This document shows positions 45,888 through 55,736 of a DNA stretch of 64,000 nt, piece after piece. The notes beneath the pieces are model-generated. The model was not told where the DNA came from and ran no database searches. It saw only the letters and a list, made by a program, of their open reading frames with translations. This DNA comes from JANLVJ01 sp031363945 (GTDB taxonomy: Bacteria > Bacteroidota > Bacteroidia > Sphingobacteriales > Sphingobacteriaceae), in the NCBI GenBank assembly GCA_031363945.1, contig JANLVJ010000033.1, positions 1 through 64,000 on the forward strand, given 5' to 3'. Both the position numbers and the translations under genes were made by a program. Positions within the stretch are counted from its first letter, which is position 1. Every line of letters starts with the position of its first letter.

Positions 45888-47567
45888 TCAGTAATTGTTT
45901 AATGTTGAAATTGAAGTTGCAATTAAGGAATCTCCGGGGCTTTTAAATTCCCTGAAATCTAGCAATAGCTTAACAAGTGAATTCTGCATTTTTAGATTAG
46001 ACCTGCTTTTTGCTTCATTCATTAAAATTTTCCATTTTATTGTAAATACTATTCCTTCCTTTAATTTTTCAAATCGAATAGAACTTTGTGGCCCTGGATA
46101 AATAAAAAATGTATCGCCGGGTGGCAATTCATCATTTCTTGCATCAATCAAAATATTTTTTGACCAATTATTATAGGAATACCTCGAATACCCATCCATA
46201 CCGATTGCAAGTGAATGAACAGTTAAAAACCAGGCATCGCCGGGTTGATTAAAAAGTAGGGTGTTGGGCTTTTCTTCCCAACATGAAGTATAATAAGTTG
46301 ATATCTTATGTGCTTCCTTTCTTTCTTGCAAGATTGAAGCTGGAACTGACTGATTAGAATTAACTGCATAGTCATCTACTAATTTTTCGATGCCTTGACT
46401 GTACAAGCCAGAAAGTTCGATTTTAAACCCAGAATCTATACTCTTAATAAAGGCTATGTCCTGAATAATGTTTTTTTCTGGCCTCTCGTCTATTCCTAAT
46501 GCAACTCGTCCAAACCATCCTTTTTTCTTCATATGTTCACTAAATGAAGTTAGGAATGGAGTCCAGAACGATATATAAGCTCGTGTACCTGGTAAATCTG
46601 ACTTTTTTACTTCCTGTTGCATATTATTATCCCAATACCAATAGTTTGGATACCAGGGGTCAAGTCCAAAGAGAACTATTTTATGCTTAATTCCTAGATT
46701 TAACATAAACTGAATCCAGGCATCAAAATGAGAATAGTCATAGCCCCATGTCCCAGTACAAGATCTTCTAGTAATTATCATCGCATTTTTCAAGCCTTCT
46801 GATTGTACATTAAACGTATTCCAGAAAAAACTGGCTGTTATACATTTTTGACCTGCGTCTTCAAGTAGCTTCATTACAGGTTTTAATAATTTAAAATGTA
46901 AGGCAGACCAAGGTTTGACATGATAATAATTAGAAACGGCATATGGATTTTGCCAGATATTTAAATAAAAATCTGACTTAGCTAAGTCAGGAAGTTTTCT
47001 TGGAAGGACTTCTATAATCCATATTAATTTCGGAGATAATATTTTGTTCTTAACTATCAATTGAATTGTTGAACGGTAGTTTCCTGGCTTTATATTTTTG
47101 GGAACTTTTATTGACAGGTAAAAAGCGCCATCGTTATTTTTTAATCCTAAAGTGTTTGACTTTTCAAGAAGATCAGCTACCAATACAGGAACATACTTTT
47201 TTTTATCATTACCGCATTTTCCTATTGAGTTTTCAGATATTATTTTTTTAAATACCCTGATCTGTATACACTTATGATCAATTACTCCTTGTTTGCTGAA
47301 GAAATCTGTGAAGCGAAGCATTATTTTATTCGCCTTTTCATTGCTCTTAACACGTATTTCTGCGTTAACTGTTTCGTTCAACCAAGCTTTCTGATGGTAT
47401 ACTCTCTTTACACTGTTGATTGTAAGGTGATTTATATGTTGAAGGTCTGATGAAACAAACTCCAAGTTAAACTCTTGGCCAAAAGCATAATTTCCTGATA
47501 CTATGACAGGAATTAATAATAACAGAACAGTCTTTAGTTTCAAAGTTTGAAACAGAAAATCCAACAT
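45888..47567 (-). CDS. Secreted DUF4091 (GH123-like) protein
   Basis: About 559 residues. There is a signal peptide (hydrophobic KTVLLLLIPVIVSGNYAFG, cleavage before QEF), an N-terminal beta domain and a (beta/alpha)8-like domain. The C-terminus has GDAWFLTVHSLAIGMDGYSRYSYNNW and LPPGDTFFIYPGPQSSIRFEKLKEGI, the DUF4091 signature found in GH123-related proteins. GH123 members are N-acetylgalactosaminidases using a substrate-assisted mechanism; whether this one hydrolyses a glycan is not known. Lying inside the exopolysaccharide locus, it may trim or release the polymer. ATG at 47567 is preferred over the in-frame TTG at 47588. Confidence 0.78.
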   Translation of the reverse strand: MLDFLFQTLKLKTVLLLLIPVIVSGNYAFGQEFNLEFVSSDLQHINHLTINSVKRVYHQKAWLNETVNAEIRVKSNEKANKIMLRFTDFFSKQGVIDHKCIQIRVFKKIISENSIGKCGNDKKKYVPVLVADLLEKSNTLGLKNNDGAFYLSIKVPKNIKPGNYRSTIQLIVKNKILSPKLIWIIEVLPRKLPDLAKSDFYLNIWQNPYAVSNYYHVKPWSALHFKLLKPVMKLLEDAGQKCITASFFWNTFNVQSEGLKNAMIITRRSCTGTWGYDYSHFDAWIQFMLNLGIKHKIVLFGLDPWYPNYWYWDNNMQQEVKKSDLPGTRAYISFWTPFLTSFSEHMKKKGWFGRVALGIDERPEKNIIQDIAFIKSIDSGFKIELSGLYSQGIEKLVDDYAVNSNQSVPASILQERKEAHKISTYYTSCWEEKPNTLLFNQPGDAWFLTVHSLAIGMDGYSRYSYNNWSKNILIDARNDELPPGDTFFIYPGPQSSIRFEKLKEGIVFTIKWKILMNEAKSRSNLKMQNSLVKLLLDFREFKSPGDSLIATSISTLNNY

Positions 47568-48162
47568 ATATTTAAATATTAATGCCAATTGGAAAGCCCC
47601 ACCTTAAAGGAATTTAATAGACAATGATCAAACACCCGTACTAATATTGCATCATTGATTACTGTCAATTATTCAAATTTATAGTATTCTGCCTATATTA
47701 TGTAGTAGTCAATCAACAGGTTTTTTCTTGCGAGGACAGGTAGCAACAGCATTTGTAAAACAATTTCCTAAAATCTAATTTCTCATTCAGTTTGATTCAG
47801 CATCACAAATAAACTATATTATTTCCTCCACAATTATTTTATTTTCGATCGGAATTAAAGCTGATATGGTAGAAATTATTCTTTGGTTAAATTTAAGGTA
47901 CTGATTGTTCCGGCATTGATAATTGGTTACTTTGCGGACATTAAATATAATTTCCTGAACTTTTGCCAACTAGCAAAAAGGTAGGAAATTACATCCATAG
48001 GATGAATACGTGAAATTTGAATTAAAAATGCCAGGAGTTTCGTGAAAAAAAATCAAGTATGATTTTGAACGGAAATTCCACTTTCCGTCATAATTAATAC
48101 TTAATTAGAACAAAGTCAGCTTTTCCTGGCTTAATCCATTTAAGTGTATAAGTCCGACGATT
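47568..48162. other. Intergenic region with hairpins and a possible gene scar
   Basis: No complete gene. A 7-bp hairpin (acggaaa/tttccgt, 48069-48088) and a hairpin aagtcag/ctggctt (48113-48132) are present; the latter resembles a worn copy of the terminator at 32561. A 39-codon open stretch on the + strand at about 47865-47984 reads SLVKFKVLIVPALIIGYFADIK with membrane character and may be a remnant of a membrane protein; I cannot name the family. Confidence 0.3.
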
Positions 48163-49749
48163 ATGATAAAAGAAATTAGAATTTTATTTTGCATTTTAAT
48201 TTTTCTTCCTTGTGTTGGTTTTGCTCAGTCGTTTCCGGTCCCTTATGATTTTAATTACTACAATAAAATCATAGATACCCTTTATTCAACTCATCATCGG
48301 ATTCACACTTCGATTAAGGGTTTTAGTTTGCAGGATACTATAGCCCAAGCTGCTTTTGATTCTGTTCAAGCAATAAGCTATAGACCGAAAAAAAGTAATT
48401 TTATATTTCGCAAATTATTTAACGAACACCTTGTTCAATTTTATAAAAAAGATTATGCACTTTACTTTGATTTTATGCCTGATTTTCAGGTGGGTAAAGA
48501 AATTGCAAAATCGTCTACCTGGTTAAACACCAGAGGTTTTCAATTAGGAGGAAGAATTGGCAAGGAAATTTATTTTCATACGAGCTTTTATGAAAATCAA
48601 GGTAAGTTTCCATCGTATCTTACAGACTTTATAAATCGATCAACCGTAGTTCCAGGTCAGGGGTATATTCGTTCTTTTGGTAAAACTGCTTTTGATTTTT
48701 CAGCTGCTGATGGATATGTTTCATACGTCCCCGGTAAGTATTTTACTTTTGAATTAGGACATGGAAAAAATTTTATAGGGGATGGCTACCGATCTTTGCT
48801 TCTTTCGGATAATACTTTTAGTTATCCATATGCAAAGATCATAACTACTGTTGGCCCTTTTAAGTATATGAATATCTGGACTCAGATGCAGTATCTGAAT
48901 GGGTTTCACTTTACTGACTCAACGGCCTTCCCTAAAAAATATTCTGTATTTCAATACCTTGACTGGAGTATAAATAAAAATTTCACTTTCGGCATTTTTG
49001 AAAACACCATGATCAGGCCCCGTGGTTTTGATCTTAATTTCATAAATCCAATTATTTTTCTTAGACCAGTTGAATTTTCTATAGGTAATCCTGATAAATC
49101 GCTGTTGGGTTTTACAGGTAGTTATAAATTGGCAGGAAGGTATCTGGTCTACGGTCAATTGGTCATCAATGAGTTTACAGCTAGCAAAGTTTTTGGTGAT
49201 CCTGGATACTGGGCAAATAAACAGGGGTTTCAGCTTGGAATCAGGGCTTTTAATTTCCTGAAAGTGGCTAAATTAAACTTACTGGCTGAATTGAATACTA
49301 TCAGGCCGTTTACTTATACCGCACTTAATCCGTTAATTAGCTATTCTCATTATGGGCAACCGCTTGGAGACCCACTGGGAACAAACTTCAGAGAGTTTAT
49401 TTTCATTGGGAATTATTCCTATAAACGTTTTGAACTTAGATCGCAGTTAAATTTTGCGTTAATCGGTTTGGATAACCCTGCTAATCCCGGACAGAGTACT
49501 GGGGGCGATTTATTCAAACCCTACACAATACGGACTGCAAATGAAGGATTCTTTATTGGGAGTGGAGTAAGGTCAAATTTCTTTTTCGCAGATCTAAGAG
49601 CCTCCTATATGCTTAATTACAAGAACAATCTTCGTCTTGAATTTGGTTATACAAACAGAACATTAAACAATCAATTGGCAAAACAAACGTCTAATTATTT
49701 TAATTTCGGCATCAAAGCTTCATTCAGAAATTTCTATTACGACTTTTAA
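48163..49749 (+). CDS. RemB/Wzi-like outer-membrane beta-barrel protein
   Basis: 528 residues. The signal peptide is MIKEIRILFCILIFLPCVGFAQS. The rest is beta-strand-rich, with the segment GHGKNFIGDGYRSLLLSDN and NFINPIIFLRPVEFS typical of RemB-like proteins, which share the Wzi capsule-assembly barrel fold. Wzi proteins bind exported polysaccharide at the cell surface; RemB is linked to gliding in Flavobacterium. Here, at the end of an exopolysaccharide locus, surface attachment of the polymer is the more likely role (inference). Confidence 0.75.
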   Translation: MIKEIRILFCILIFLPCVGFAQSFPVPYDFNYYNKIIDTLYSTHHRIHTSIKGFSLQDTIAQAAFDSVQAISYRPKKSNFIFRKLFNEHLVQFYKKDYALYFDFMPDFQVGKEIAKSSTWLNTRGFQLGGRIGKEIYFHTSFYENQGKFPSYLTDFINRSTVVPGQGYIRSFGKTAFDFSAADGYVSYVPGKYFTFELGHGKNFIGDGYRSLLLSDNTFSYPYAKIITTVGPFKYMNIWTQMQYLNGFHFTDSTAFPKKYSVFQYLDWSINKNFTFGIFENTMIRPRGFDLNFINPIIFLRPVEFSIGNPDKSLLGFTGSYKLAGRYLVYGQLVINEFTASKVFGDPGYWANKQGFQLGIRAFNFLKVAKLNLLAELNTIRPFTYTALNPLISYSHYGQPLGDPLGTNFREFIFIGNYSYKRFELRSQLNFALIGLDNPANPGQSTGGDLFKPYTIRTANEGFFIGSGVRSNFFFADLRASYMLNYKNNLRLEFGYTNRTLNNQLAKQTSNYFNFGIKASFRNFYYDF

Positions 49750-49772
49750 ATTTTTTACTTGACCCTGATGAA

Positions 49773-49799
49773 AGTTTACCTCAGTGATTTCGGTAAACT
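49773..49799. terminator. Hairpin between convergent genes
   Basis: agtttacc (49773-49780) and ggtaaact (49792-49799) form a perfect 8-bp stem with an 11-base loop, between the RemB/Wzi-like gene (+) and dxs (-). It probably terminates both; the U tracts are weak. Confidence 0.45.
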
Positions 49800-49841
49800 A
49801 GAAATAATAGGAATATAATAAATGTTTAAGAAAAGGTTAGA

Positions 49842-51770
49842 CTAGCTGGCCATTAGCTTTGCATTCGCTACACCTGCAAGTTTTCTCACACTTTCACAGA
49901 TTCCCATAATATCAAAGCCGCACTGAGCCTGTAATTCAATTTGTTCGCCCTGTTCGATAACCTCATCTGGTATACCAAGTCTTTTAACAGAAATCTGGTA
50001 ATCATGGTCAGCGATGAACTCTAAAACTGCAGTTCCCATTCCTCCCATAATACAACCATCTTCAATTGTTATGACATGTTTGAATTTAGAACAAACTTCG
50101 TGCATGAGTTCTTTGTCAATTGGTTTGACGAAGCGCATATCATAATGGGCAGGGGAGATTCCTTCCTGGTTCAAGATTTCAATAGCTTTGGTAACGCTAT
50201 TACCAATATGTCCCAGGCTTAAAATTGCGATTTCATCACCGTCACAAACCTTGCGGCCGGTACCTAATTGAATTTCTTTGAAGGGTTTCTTCCAGTCAAC
50301 CATTACTCCATTTCCCCTTGGATAGCGTATCACGAAAGGCCCTTTATGATCGAGCTGAGCCGTATACATCAGATTTCTTAGCTCTTCTTCATTCATGGGT
50401 GAAGTAACAATAAGATTGGGAATACAGCGCATATAGGCAATATCATAAGCACCGTGGTGGGTTGCTCCATCAGCACCTGCAAAACCTGCACGGTCAAGGC
50501 AGAATACCACTGGTAAATTTTGTATCGCTACATCATGTATAACCTGGTCATAGGCCCGCTGCATAAAGGATGAATAGATATTGCAGAAAGGAATCATTCC
50601 CTGGGTTGCCAGACCTGCTGAAAACGTTACAGCATGTTGCTCAGCTATGCCTACATCAAAGGCCCGGTCAGGCATGGCTTTCATCATGATATTTAAAGAG
50701 CTACCTGAAGGCATAGCCGGGGTAACACCCATGATTTTTGAGTTCATTTCAGCTAGTTCTACCAGGGTATAACCAAAAACATCCTGGTATTTAGGTGGCT
50801 GGGGTTTATCAGAAACAGTCTTCTTGATAACTCCGGTTATTTTATCAAACAGACCAGGAGCATGCCATATGGTCTGGTCTTTCTCAGCAAGAGAAAAGCC
50901 TTTTCCCTTTACCGTCAGTACATGTAAAATCTTTGGGCCAGGAATTTGCTTTAAATCATTCAGCATTCTGGTCAGTTTTACTACATCATGCCCATCAATT
51001 GGCCCAAAGTACCTGAACTTAAGAGATTCAAATAAATTACTTTTTCCAAAAACAGTGCCTTTGATGCTTTTTTCAATTTTCTTAACGATAAATCGTGCAT
51101 CGGGCCCAAATTTACTGATCGCTGACAGCATGTTCCAGACTTCATCACGTACTTTGTTGTATGTAGGCGATAAAGTAATGTCTGTGAGATATTCTTTCAA
51201 TGCTCCTACATTTGGGTCTATCGACATGCAATTGTCGTTTAATACCACCAGAAGGTTTGAGTTTTGTACACCTGCATTATTCAGGCCCTCAAAAGCCATT
51301 CCTGCTGTCATTGCCCCATCACCAATAACGGCAATATGCTGCCTGGAAGAATCCTTGTTGTAATTTGAGGCAACGGCCATACCCAGGGCTGCTGAAATTG
51401 AGGTAGATGAATGACCTACTCCAAAAGTATCGTATTCACTTTCTGCCCGCCTTGGGAAGCCACTGATGCCCTGATAAAGGCGATTAGTATGAAATAGAGG
51501 TCTTCGGCCCGTAAGTAACTTATGGCCGTAGGCTTGATGACCAACATCCCATACAAGCTGATCATATGGAGTATTAAAAGCATAGTGAAGTGCAACTGTT
51601 AGTTCTACAACACCCAGACTTGCAGCGAAGTGACCTCCGTTGACTGATACACTATCGATAATGTACTGCCTTAATTGATGGCAGATTTCTGTTAGTTGAG
51701 ATTCGTCAAGTTTTCTCAGGTCAGAAGGAAACTGGATCTGGTCTAATAATTCACCTGCTTTTATTTCCAT
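49842..51770 (-). CDS. dxs: 1-Deoxy-D-xylulose-5-phosphate synthase
   Basis: 642 residues, complete. It condenses pyruvate and glyceraldehyde-3-phosphate, the first step of the MEP isoprenoid pathway, and is thiamine-diphosphate dependent. Motifs are WDVGHQAYGHKLLTGR, the ThDP motif GDGAMTAGMAFEGLNNAG with LVVLNDNCMSI, TVKGKGFSLAEKD, and in the transketolase domain FDVGIAEQHAVTFSAGLA with the catalytic Glu, then the C-terminal domain. It supplies undecaprenyl precursors, useful to the glycan pathways around it, but is a housekeeping gene. Confidence 0.97.
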   Translation of the reverse strand: MEIKAGELLDQIQFPSDLRKLDESQLTEICHQLRQYIIDSVSVNGGHFAASLGVVELTVALHYAFNTPYDQLVWDVGHQAYGHKLLTGRRPLFHTNRLYQGISGFPRRAESEYDTFGVGHSSTSISAALGMAVASNYNKDSSRQHIAVIGDGAMTAGMAFEGLNNAGVQNSNLLVVLNDNCMSIDPNVGALKEYLTDITLSPTYNKVRDEVWNMLSAISKFGPDARFIVKKIEKSIKGTVFGKSNLFESLKFRYFGPIDGHDVVKLTRMLNDLKQIPGPKILHVLTVKGKGFSLAEKDQTIWHAPGLFDKITGVIKKTVSDKPQPPKYQDVFGYTLVELAEMNSKIMGVTPAMPSGSSLNIMMKAMPDRAFDVGIAEQHAVTFSAGLATQGMIPFCNIYSSFMQRAYDQVIHDVAIQNLPVVFCLDRAGFAGADGATHHGAYDIAYMRCIPNLIVTSPMNEEELRNLMYTAQLDHKGPFVIRYPRGNGVMVDWKKPFKEIQLGTGRKVCDGDEIAILSLGHIGNSVTKAIEILNQEGISPAHYDMRFVKPIDKELMHEVCSKFKHVITIEDGCIMGGMGTAVLEFIADHDYQISVKRLGIPDEVIEQGEQIELQAQCGFDIMGICESVRKLAGVANAKLMAS

Positions 51771-51885
51771 ATTACTTTTATTCCACTAACGTGATTGCAA
51801 ATTTACTTGAATATCCTAAATTTTATATTCCTTTGGTCGATAAACAATATAGTATTCAGTTTGTGACGGTTATTATCTGATTTTT

Positions 51886-52617
51886 TTGAACTACGAAATA
51901 AAATTAACCCAATTTGAGGGCCCTTTTGATCTCTTGTTGTTCTTTATTGAACGCGATGAGCTTGATATCCATGAGATTTCTGTTTCTAAAATTACAGATG
52001 ATTTTCTTGACTATATACACCAGATGAATGCCTTGAATATTGAGCTTGCAAGTGAATTCATATTGGTTGCAGCAACTTTAATGCGTATCAAAGTGAAGTT
52101 ATTACTTCCCCGGCCAAAGTTAGATGAAGATGGAGATGTGCTTGATCCCAGACTTCAATTAATTGAAAGGCTGATTGAATATAAACGTTTTAAACAAACG
52201 ATCCCAGTACTTTTATTACTGGAAGAAGAGCGATTTCAGCAAGACCGCAGAGGTAATTTTTTTATTGACGTTAATCGGGCAGGAAAAATCGCCTTGCCAA
52301 ATGAAGAGCTTGAGCATCTTACTCTTTTCCAGCTGTTGCTAACATATTCAAGAATCGTCAAAAAAAACATTGAAAAAGATAACGAAGTATCACATACCAT
52401 TGTTGAACATCCGTATTCTATTCAGAAACAAAAGGATGAAATTCTTAGTTTACTCAGGGTAAATGAAACAGTTAACTTTACTTTCTTAAGGGGTCGGTCT
52501 AGAAATAAATTAGAACTCGTCTACAATTTCTTGGCAATTCTTGAATTACTGCAACAGGAAATACTTCAAATTGAAGTAGGCCTGGGGTTTAATAATTTTT
52601 GGATTTCCAGCAGGTAA
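51886..52617 (+). CDS. scpA: Segregation and condensation protein A
   Basis: 243 residues. This kleisin subunit of the SMC-ScpAB condensin takes part in chromosome segregation. The N-terminus, KLTQFEGPFDLLLFFIERDELDIHEI, is the conserved SMC-head-binding part; the helix ASEFILVAATLMRIKVKLLLP follows, and the winged-helix C-terminus is at about 165-240. The start is TTG at 51886, as no ATG precedes the conserved sequence. scpB is not nearby. Confidence 0.93.
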   Translation: MNYEIKLTQFEGPFDLLLFFIERDELDIHEISVSKITDDFLDYIHQMNALNIELASEFILVAATLMRIKVKLLLPRPKLDEDGDVLDPRLQLIERLIEYKRFKQTIPVLLLLEEERFQQDRRGNFFIDVNRAGKIALPNEELEHLTLFQLLLTYSRIVKKNIEKDNEVSHTIVEHPYSIQKQKDEILSLLRVNETVNFTFLRGRSRNKLELVYNFLAILELLQQEILQIEVGLGFNNFWISSR

Positions 52618-52687
52618 CAAAGCTTTCCTGATTTACCGTAAAATAATTTTTGTAATTCTTAACTTGCGACAGTATTATTAACAACCC

Positions 52688-53965
52688 ATGATTAGAGATA
52701 CCCAGGTTTTTGATTTGATTGAAAACGAAAAGAATAGGCAGCTTAACGGCATAGAACTGATAGCTTCAGAAAACTTCGTGAGTCCACAGGTAATGGAAGC
52801 ACAAGGTTCAGTTTTAACTAACAAATATGCTGAAGGGCTACCCGGTAAAAGATATTACGGTGGCTGTGAGGTAGTTGATAAAGTTGAACAGCTAGCCATT
52901 GATAATCTTAAACAATTATTTGGAGCAACTTGGGCGAATGTTCAGCCTCATTCCGGAGCAAATGCGAATATCGCAGTACAACAGGCAATTCTAAAACCAG
53001 GTGATAAAATTCTGGGTCTTGACCTGGCTCATGGTGGTCATCTGACTCATGGATCACCTGCAAATTTATCAGGCAAACTTTATGACGCCTATTTTTATAC
53101 TGTCAAAAAGGAGGATGGTTTAATTAATTACGAAGAGCTGGAAGAAAAAGCCAGAACCGAAAAACCAAAACTTATTATTTGTGGTGCTTCTGCATATTCC
53201 CGCGATTGGGACTATGCCCGCATAAGAAAAGTTGCTGATGAAGTTGGTGCATTAGTTTGGGCAGATATTGCTCATCCTTCGGGCTTCATTGCAAGTAAGT
53301 TCTTGAATGACCCATTGCCTCATTGCCATATAGTAACCAGTACCACTCATAAAACATTAAGAGGCCCAAGAGGGGGTATCATAATGATGGGTCAGGATTT
53401 TGAAAATCCTTTTGGCCTGGTCGCGGCTAAGGGAAGAATTAAACTGATGTCAGAATTATTAGATTCAAGTGTATTCCCTGGTACTCAGGGTGGTCCACTT
53501 GAGCACGTTATTGCTGCTAAGGCAGTTGCTTTTAAAGAAGCCCTGAGTCAGGAGTTTCGCACATATATTGGTCAGGTGCAAAAAAATGCCCGTGTCATGG
53601 CTTCACTTTTTGTTAAAAAAGAGTATAAAATCATTTCTGGAGGCACAGACAACCACATGTTTTTGATGGATCTGCGAAATAAAGAGATAAGTGGAAAGGT
53701 AGCTGAAGGGCTTCTTGGTCTTGCAGGAATTACTTTAAATAAAAATATGGTTCCTTATGACGATAAATCGCCGTTTATAACTTCAGGTATTCGTATTGGT
53801 ACTTCTGCTATTACTACCAGGGGTTTAAAAGAGGCTGATATGGAAAAGATAGTTGATTTGATTGATATTGTGATATCAAAGGGAGTAGAAGGCCCACATC
53901 TCAACGAAATCAAACACGAAATTGAAAAGTTTATGGGAGTTTTGCCGCTTTTTAATGAGAACTAG
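52688..53965 (+). CDS. glyA: Serine hydroxymethyltransferase
   Basis: 425 residues. It interconverts serine and glycine with tetrahydrofolate and is PLP-dependent. It has ELIASENFVSPQVMEAQGS, NKYAEGLPGKRYYGG, the substrate region DLAHGGHLTHGSPAN, and the PLP-lysine motif STTHKTLRGPRGG (Lys near 223). Full length, with conserved C-terminal TSGIRIGTSAITTRG. Followed by a hairpin. Confidence 0.97.
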   Translation: MIRDTQVFDLIENEKNRQLNGIELIASENFVSPQVMEAQGSVLTNKYAEGLPGKRYYGGCEVVDKVEQLAIDNLKQLFGATWANVQPHSGANANIAVQQAILKPGDKILGLDLAHGGHLTHGSPANLSGKLYDAYFYTVKKEDGLINYEELEEKARTEKPKLIICGASAYSRDWDYARIRKVADEVGALVWADIAHPSGFIASKFLNDPLPHCHIVTSTTHKTLRGPRGGIIMMGQDFENPFGLVAAKGRIKLMSELLDSSVFPGTQGGPLEHVIAAKAVAFKEALSQEFRTYIGQVQKNARVMASLFVKKEYKIISGGTDNHMFLMDLRNKEISGKVAEGLLGLAGITLNKNMVPYDDKSPFITSGIRIGTSAITTRGLKEADMEKIVDLIDIVISKGVEGPHLNEIKHEIEKFMGVLPLFNEN

Positions 53966-53975
53966 GACAAAAAAG

Positions 53976-54010
53976 AAGCAGGGTCAAATTTGGGAGTTTG
54001 AACCCTGCTT
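53976..54010. terminator. Hairpin after glyA
   Basis: aagcagggt (53976-53984) and accctgctt (54002-54010) form a 9-bp stem, extended inward by caaa/tttg. There is no T run on the + strand, but an A run before the left arm gives a T run on the - strand. It probably ends glyA; the polarity is unclear. Confidence 0.55.
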
Positions 54011-54102
54011 AATCTAAATTAACGCTCTCAGGTATTATTACGGGTTTAAATATCTAAGGTTACAGATTATAACAATTATTTAGAAATAGTTAAAATTCTT
54101 AA

Positions 54103-54741
54103 ATGAACACATATTCGCCTAAACTAAAAATTGTGTTAATTGGATATTCCGGCCATGCTTATGTTATTATAGACGTTTTGATGAAGTCCAAAATCTATAT
54201 TCATGGATATATGGAACCTGATGAGAAATCTTTAAATCCGTGTGGCTTATCTTATTTAGGGGATGAGAGCCGAGCATATAAATACCTAAACTTAGCTGAC
54301 ACAAGGTTTTTCATTTGTGTAGGTGAGAATCTACTTAGAAATAAAATTTATAATATTTTAACACAGCAACTATTTTTAACTATCAATGTGATTCATCCAA
54401 ATTCAGACATAGGTTTTGGGCTTCAAATTGGTGAGGGCAATGTAATTATGGCAGGTGCTGTGATTCAACCGTTAGTAAAGATTGGAAATTGCACTATTAT
54501 CAATACTAGTTGTGTCATTGAACATGAATGTGTAATCGGCAATTTTGTACATATTGCACCAGGCGCAGTTCTAACTGGAAATGTTAAGATTGGTGATAAT
54601 TCCCTAATTGGCGCTAATTCAGTTGTAAGGCAAGGAGTAAAAATCGGAAATAATGTAACAATAGGCGCAGGTTGTGTAATTCTAAGAGATGTTCCCGATG
54701 GGGTCACTTATGTAGGCAATCCTGGAAAATTACTCGCATGA
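54103..54741 (+). CDS. PglD/NeuD-family sugar O/N-acyltransferase
   Basis: 212 residues. The N-terminal Rossmann-like domain (KIVLIGYSGHAYVIIDVL, 9-26) binds the nucleotide sugar; the left-handed beta-helix of hexapeptide repeats (about 100-205, for example IGEGNVIMAGAVIQP, IGNFVHIAPGAVLTG, IGAGCVILRDVPDG) binds the acyl-CoA. The catalytic His is in CVIEHECVIGNFVHIAPG. Family members acetylate UDP-bacillosamine (PglD) or GDP-perosamine (PerB). Next to a perosamine synthase-like gene, GDP-perosamine N-acetylation is the best guess. It is on the opposite strand to that gene and converges with the methyltransferase. Confidence 0.82.
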   Translation: MNTYSPKLKIVLIGYSGHAYVIIDVLMKSKIYIHGYMEPDEKSLNPCGLSYLGDESRAYKYLNLADTRFFICVGENLLRNKIYNILTQQLFLTINVIHPNSDIGFGLQIGEGNVIMAGAVIQPLVKIGNCTIINTSCVIEHECVIGNFVHIAPGAVLTGNVKIGDNSLIGANSVVRQGVKIGNNVTIGAGCVILRDVPDGVTYVGNPGKLLA

Positions 54742-54760
54742 TTACAAAGTTTCGTTTTTT

Positions 54761-55603
54761 TCAGTTACCATTATTGGTAAGCTGTTTTATTGCAAAATCA
54801 AAATCTTCTGGTAATAGACTTTTCCTTGATGCCGAAGACCCGTCAGAGAAAATTAAATCGCTTATCATGACGCTTAATTTCTTTCTAATTCTGTACTGAA
54901 TTTGTTTTTTTTGAGAAAATGGATTTTTTTTAAACTTATTTTTTGTCAAAACATGAAAGTTGTCATTATTTGTAAAATATTGACAGTTAAATTTTGAAGC
55001 AATATATTCAAATGATTTATTAGTGTAAAAAGAAATATGTTGTCCAGCTATAGGATTAAAGTACCACCAGTCATTTTCATTGTTGATTTTTATTTGGGGT
55101 ATCAGATTCGTGGTAAAAATTATTGAATCTGACTTTTTAAACATTTCCTCTACTTCATTAAGAGGGAACTCAACATGCTCAAACACTTCGAAAGCGGTAA
55201 CTGCATCGAAAAAGTCATTCGAAACAGATTCTTCCTCAAAATACTTAGCGAAAAGGTTAACACAATATTTATCCTGAAGATAAAAATTAAAGCCCTTGTC
55301 TCTCATTAGACGTACTAAAATGCCATAACCGCCACCATAATCTAAAAATTGAGAACCCTTTTTAAACTCCTTATTGAGCATCACAGATAGTTCCTGTGAA
55401 ATTGTCAGGTTTCTAGATATAATACCTACGTCTGAGGGAGAAATGGGATTAAGATATGCTTCGGGCAACCAATATGGATCTTCAGTTTGAATAAAACCTG
55501 TTTGTTTACATTTATAATAGGACACAAAATGTTTACCTAGCACTGTTGCCTCAAAAATTTTTTCAACTGGCCCACCTGTTATCTTGCTAGTCATAACGTT
55601 CAT
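54761..55603 (-). CDS. Class I SAM-dependent methyltransferase
   Basis: 280 residues. The N-terminal part has one Cys (YYKCKQTGFIQTEDPYWLPEAY) and lacks the full zinc finger of C-methyltransferases. The SAM core has FLDYGGGYGILVRLM (motif I) and AFEVFEHVEFPLNE. This type (methyltransferase 23-like) is frequent in glycan loci; it may methylate a sugar or lipid-linked intermediate. It ends 19 bases from the acyltransferase, convergent. Confidence 0.72.
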   Translation of the reverse strand: MNVMTSKITGGPVEKIFEATVLGKHFVSYYKCKQTGFIQTEDPYWLPEAYLNPISPSDVGIISRNLTISQELSVMLNKEFKKGSQFLDYGGGYGILVRLMRDKGFNFYLQDKYCVNLFAKYFEEESVSNDFFDAVTAFEVFEHVEFPLNEVEEMFKKSDSIIFTTNLIPQIKINNENDWWYFNPIAGQHISFYTNKSFEYIASKFNCQYFTNNDNFHVLTKNKFKKNPFSQKKQIQYRIRKKLSVMISDLIFSDGSSASRKSLLPEDFDFAIKQLTNNGN

Positions 55604-55736
55604 ATTATTTTATAAAATATTTCTTAGTTTCTCAAATGAAAGTAAGAAAATAAAATGAACATAATTCCTTATAAGCAATTTGATTTCTTTAAAAGAAAAC
55701 TAAAGACATTTTCAGGCAGTAATTATTTTATGATTT

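Noticed and set aside
50824..51363. A 179-codon open frame on the + strand within dxs
   Set aside because: Antisense to strongly conserved dxs motifs; composition and lack of family features mark it as a shadow.
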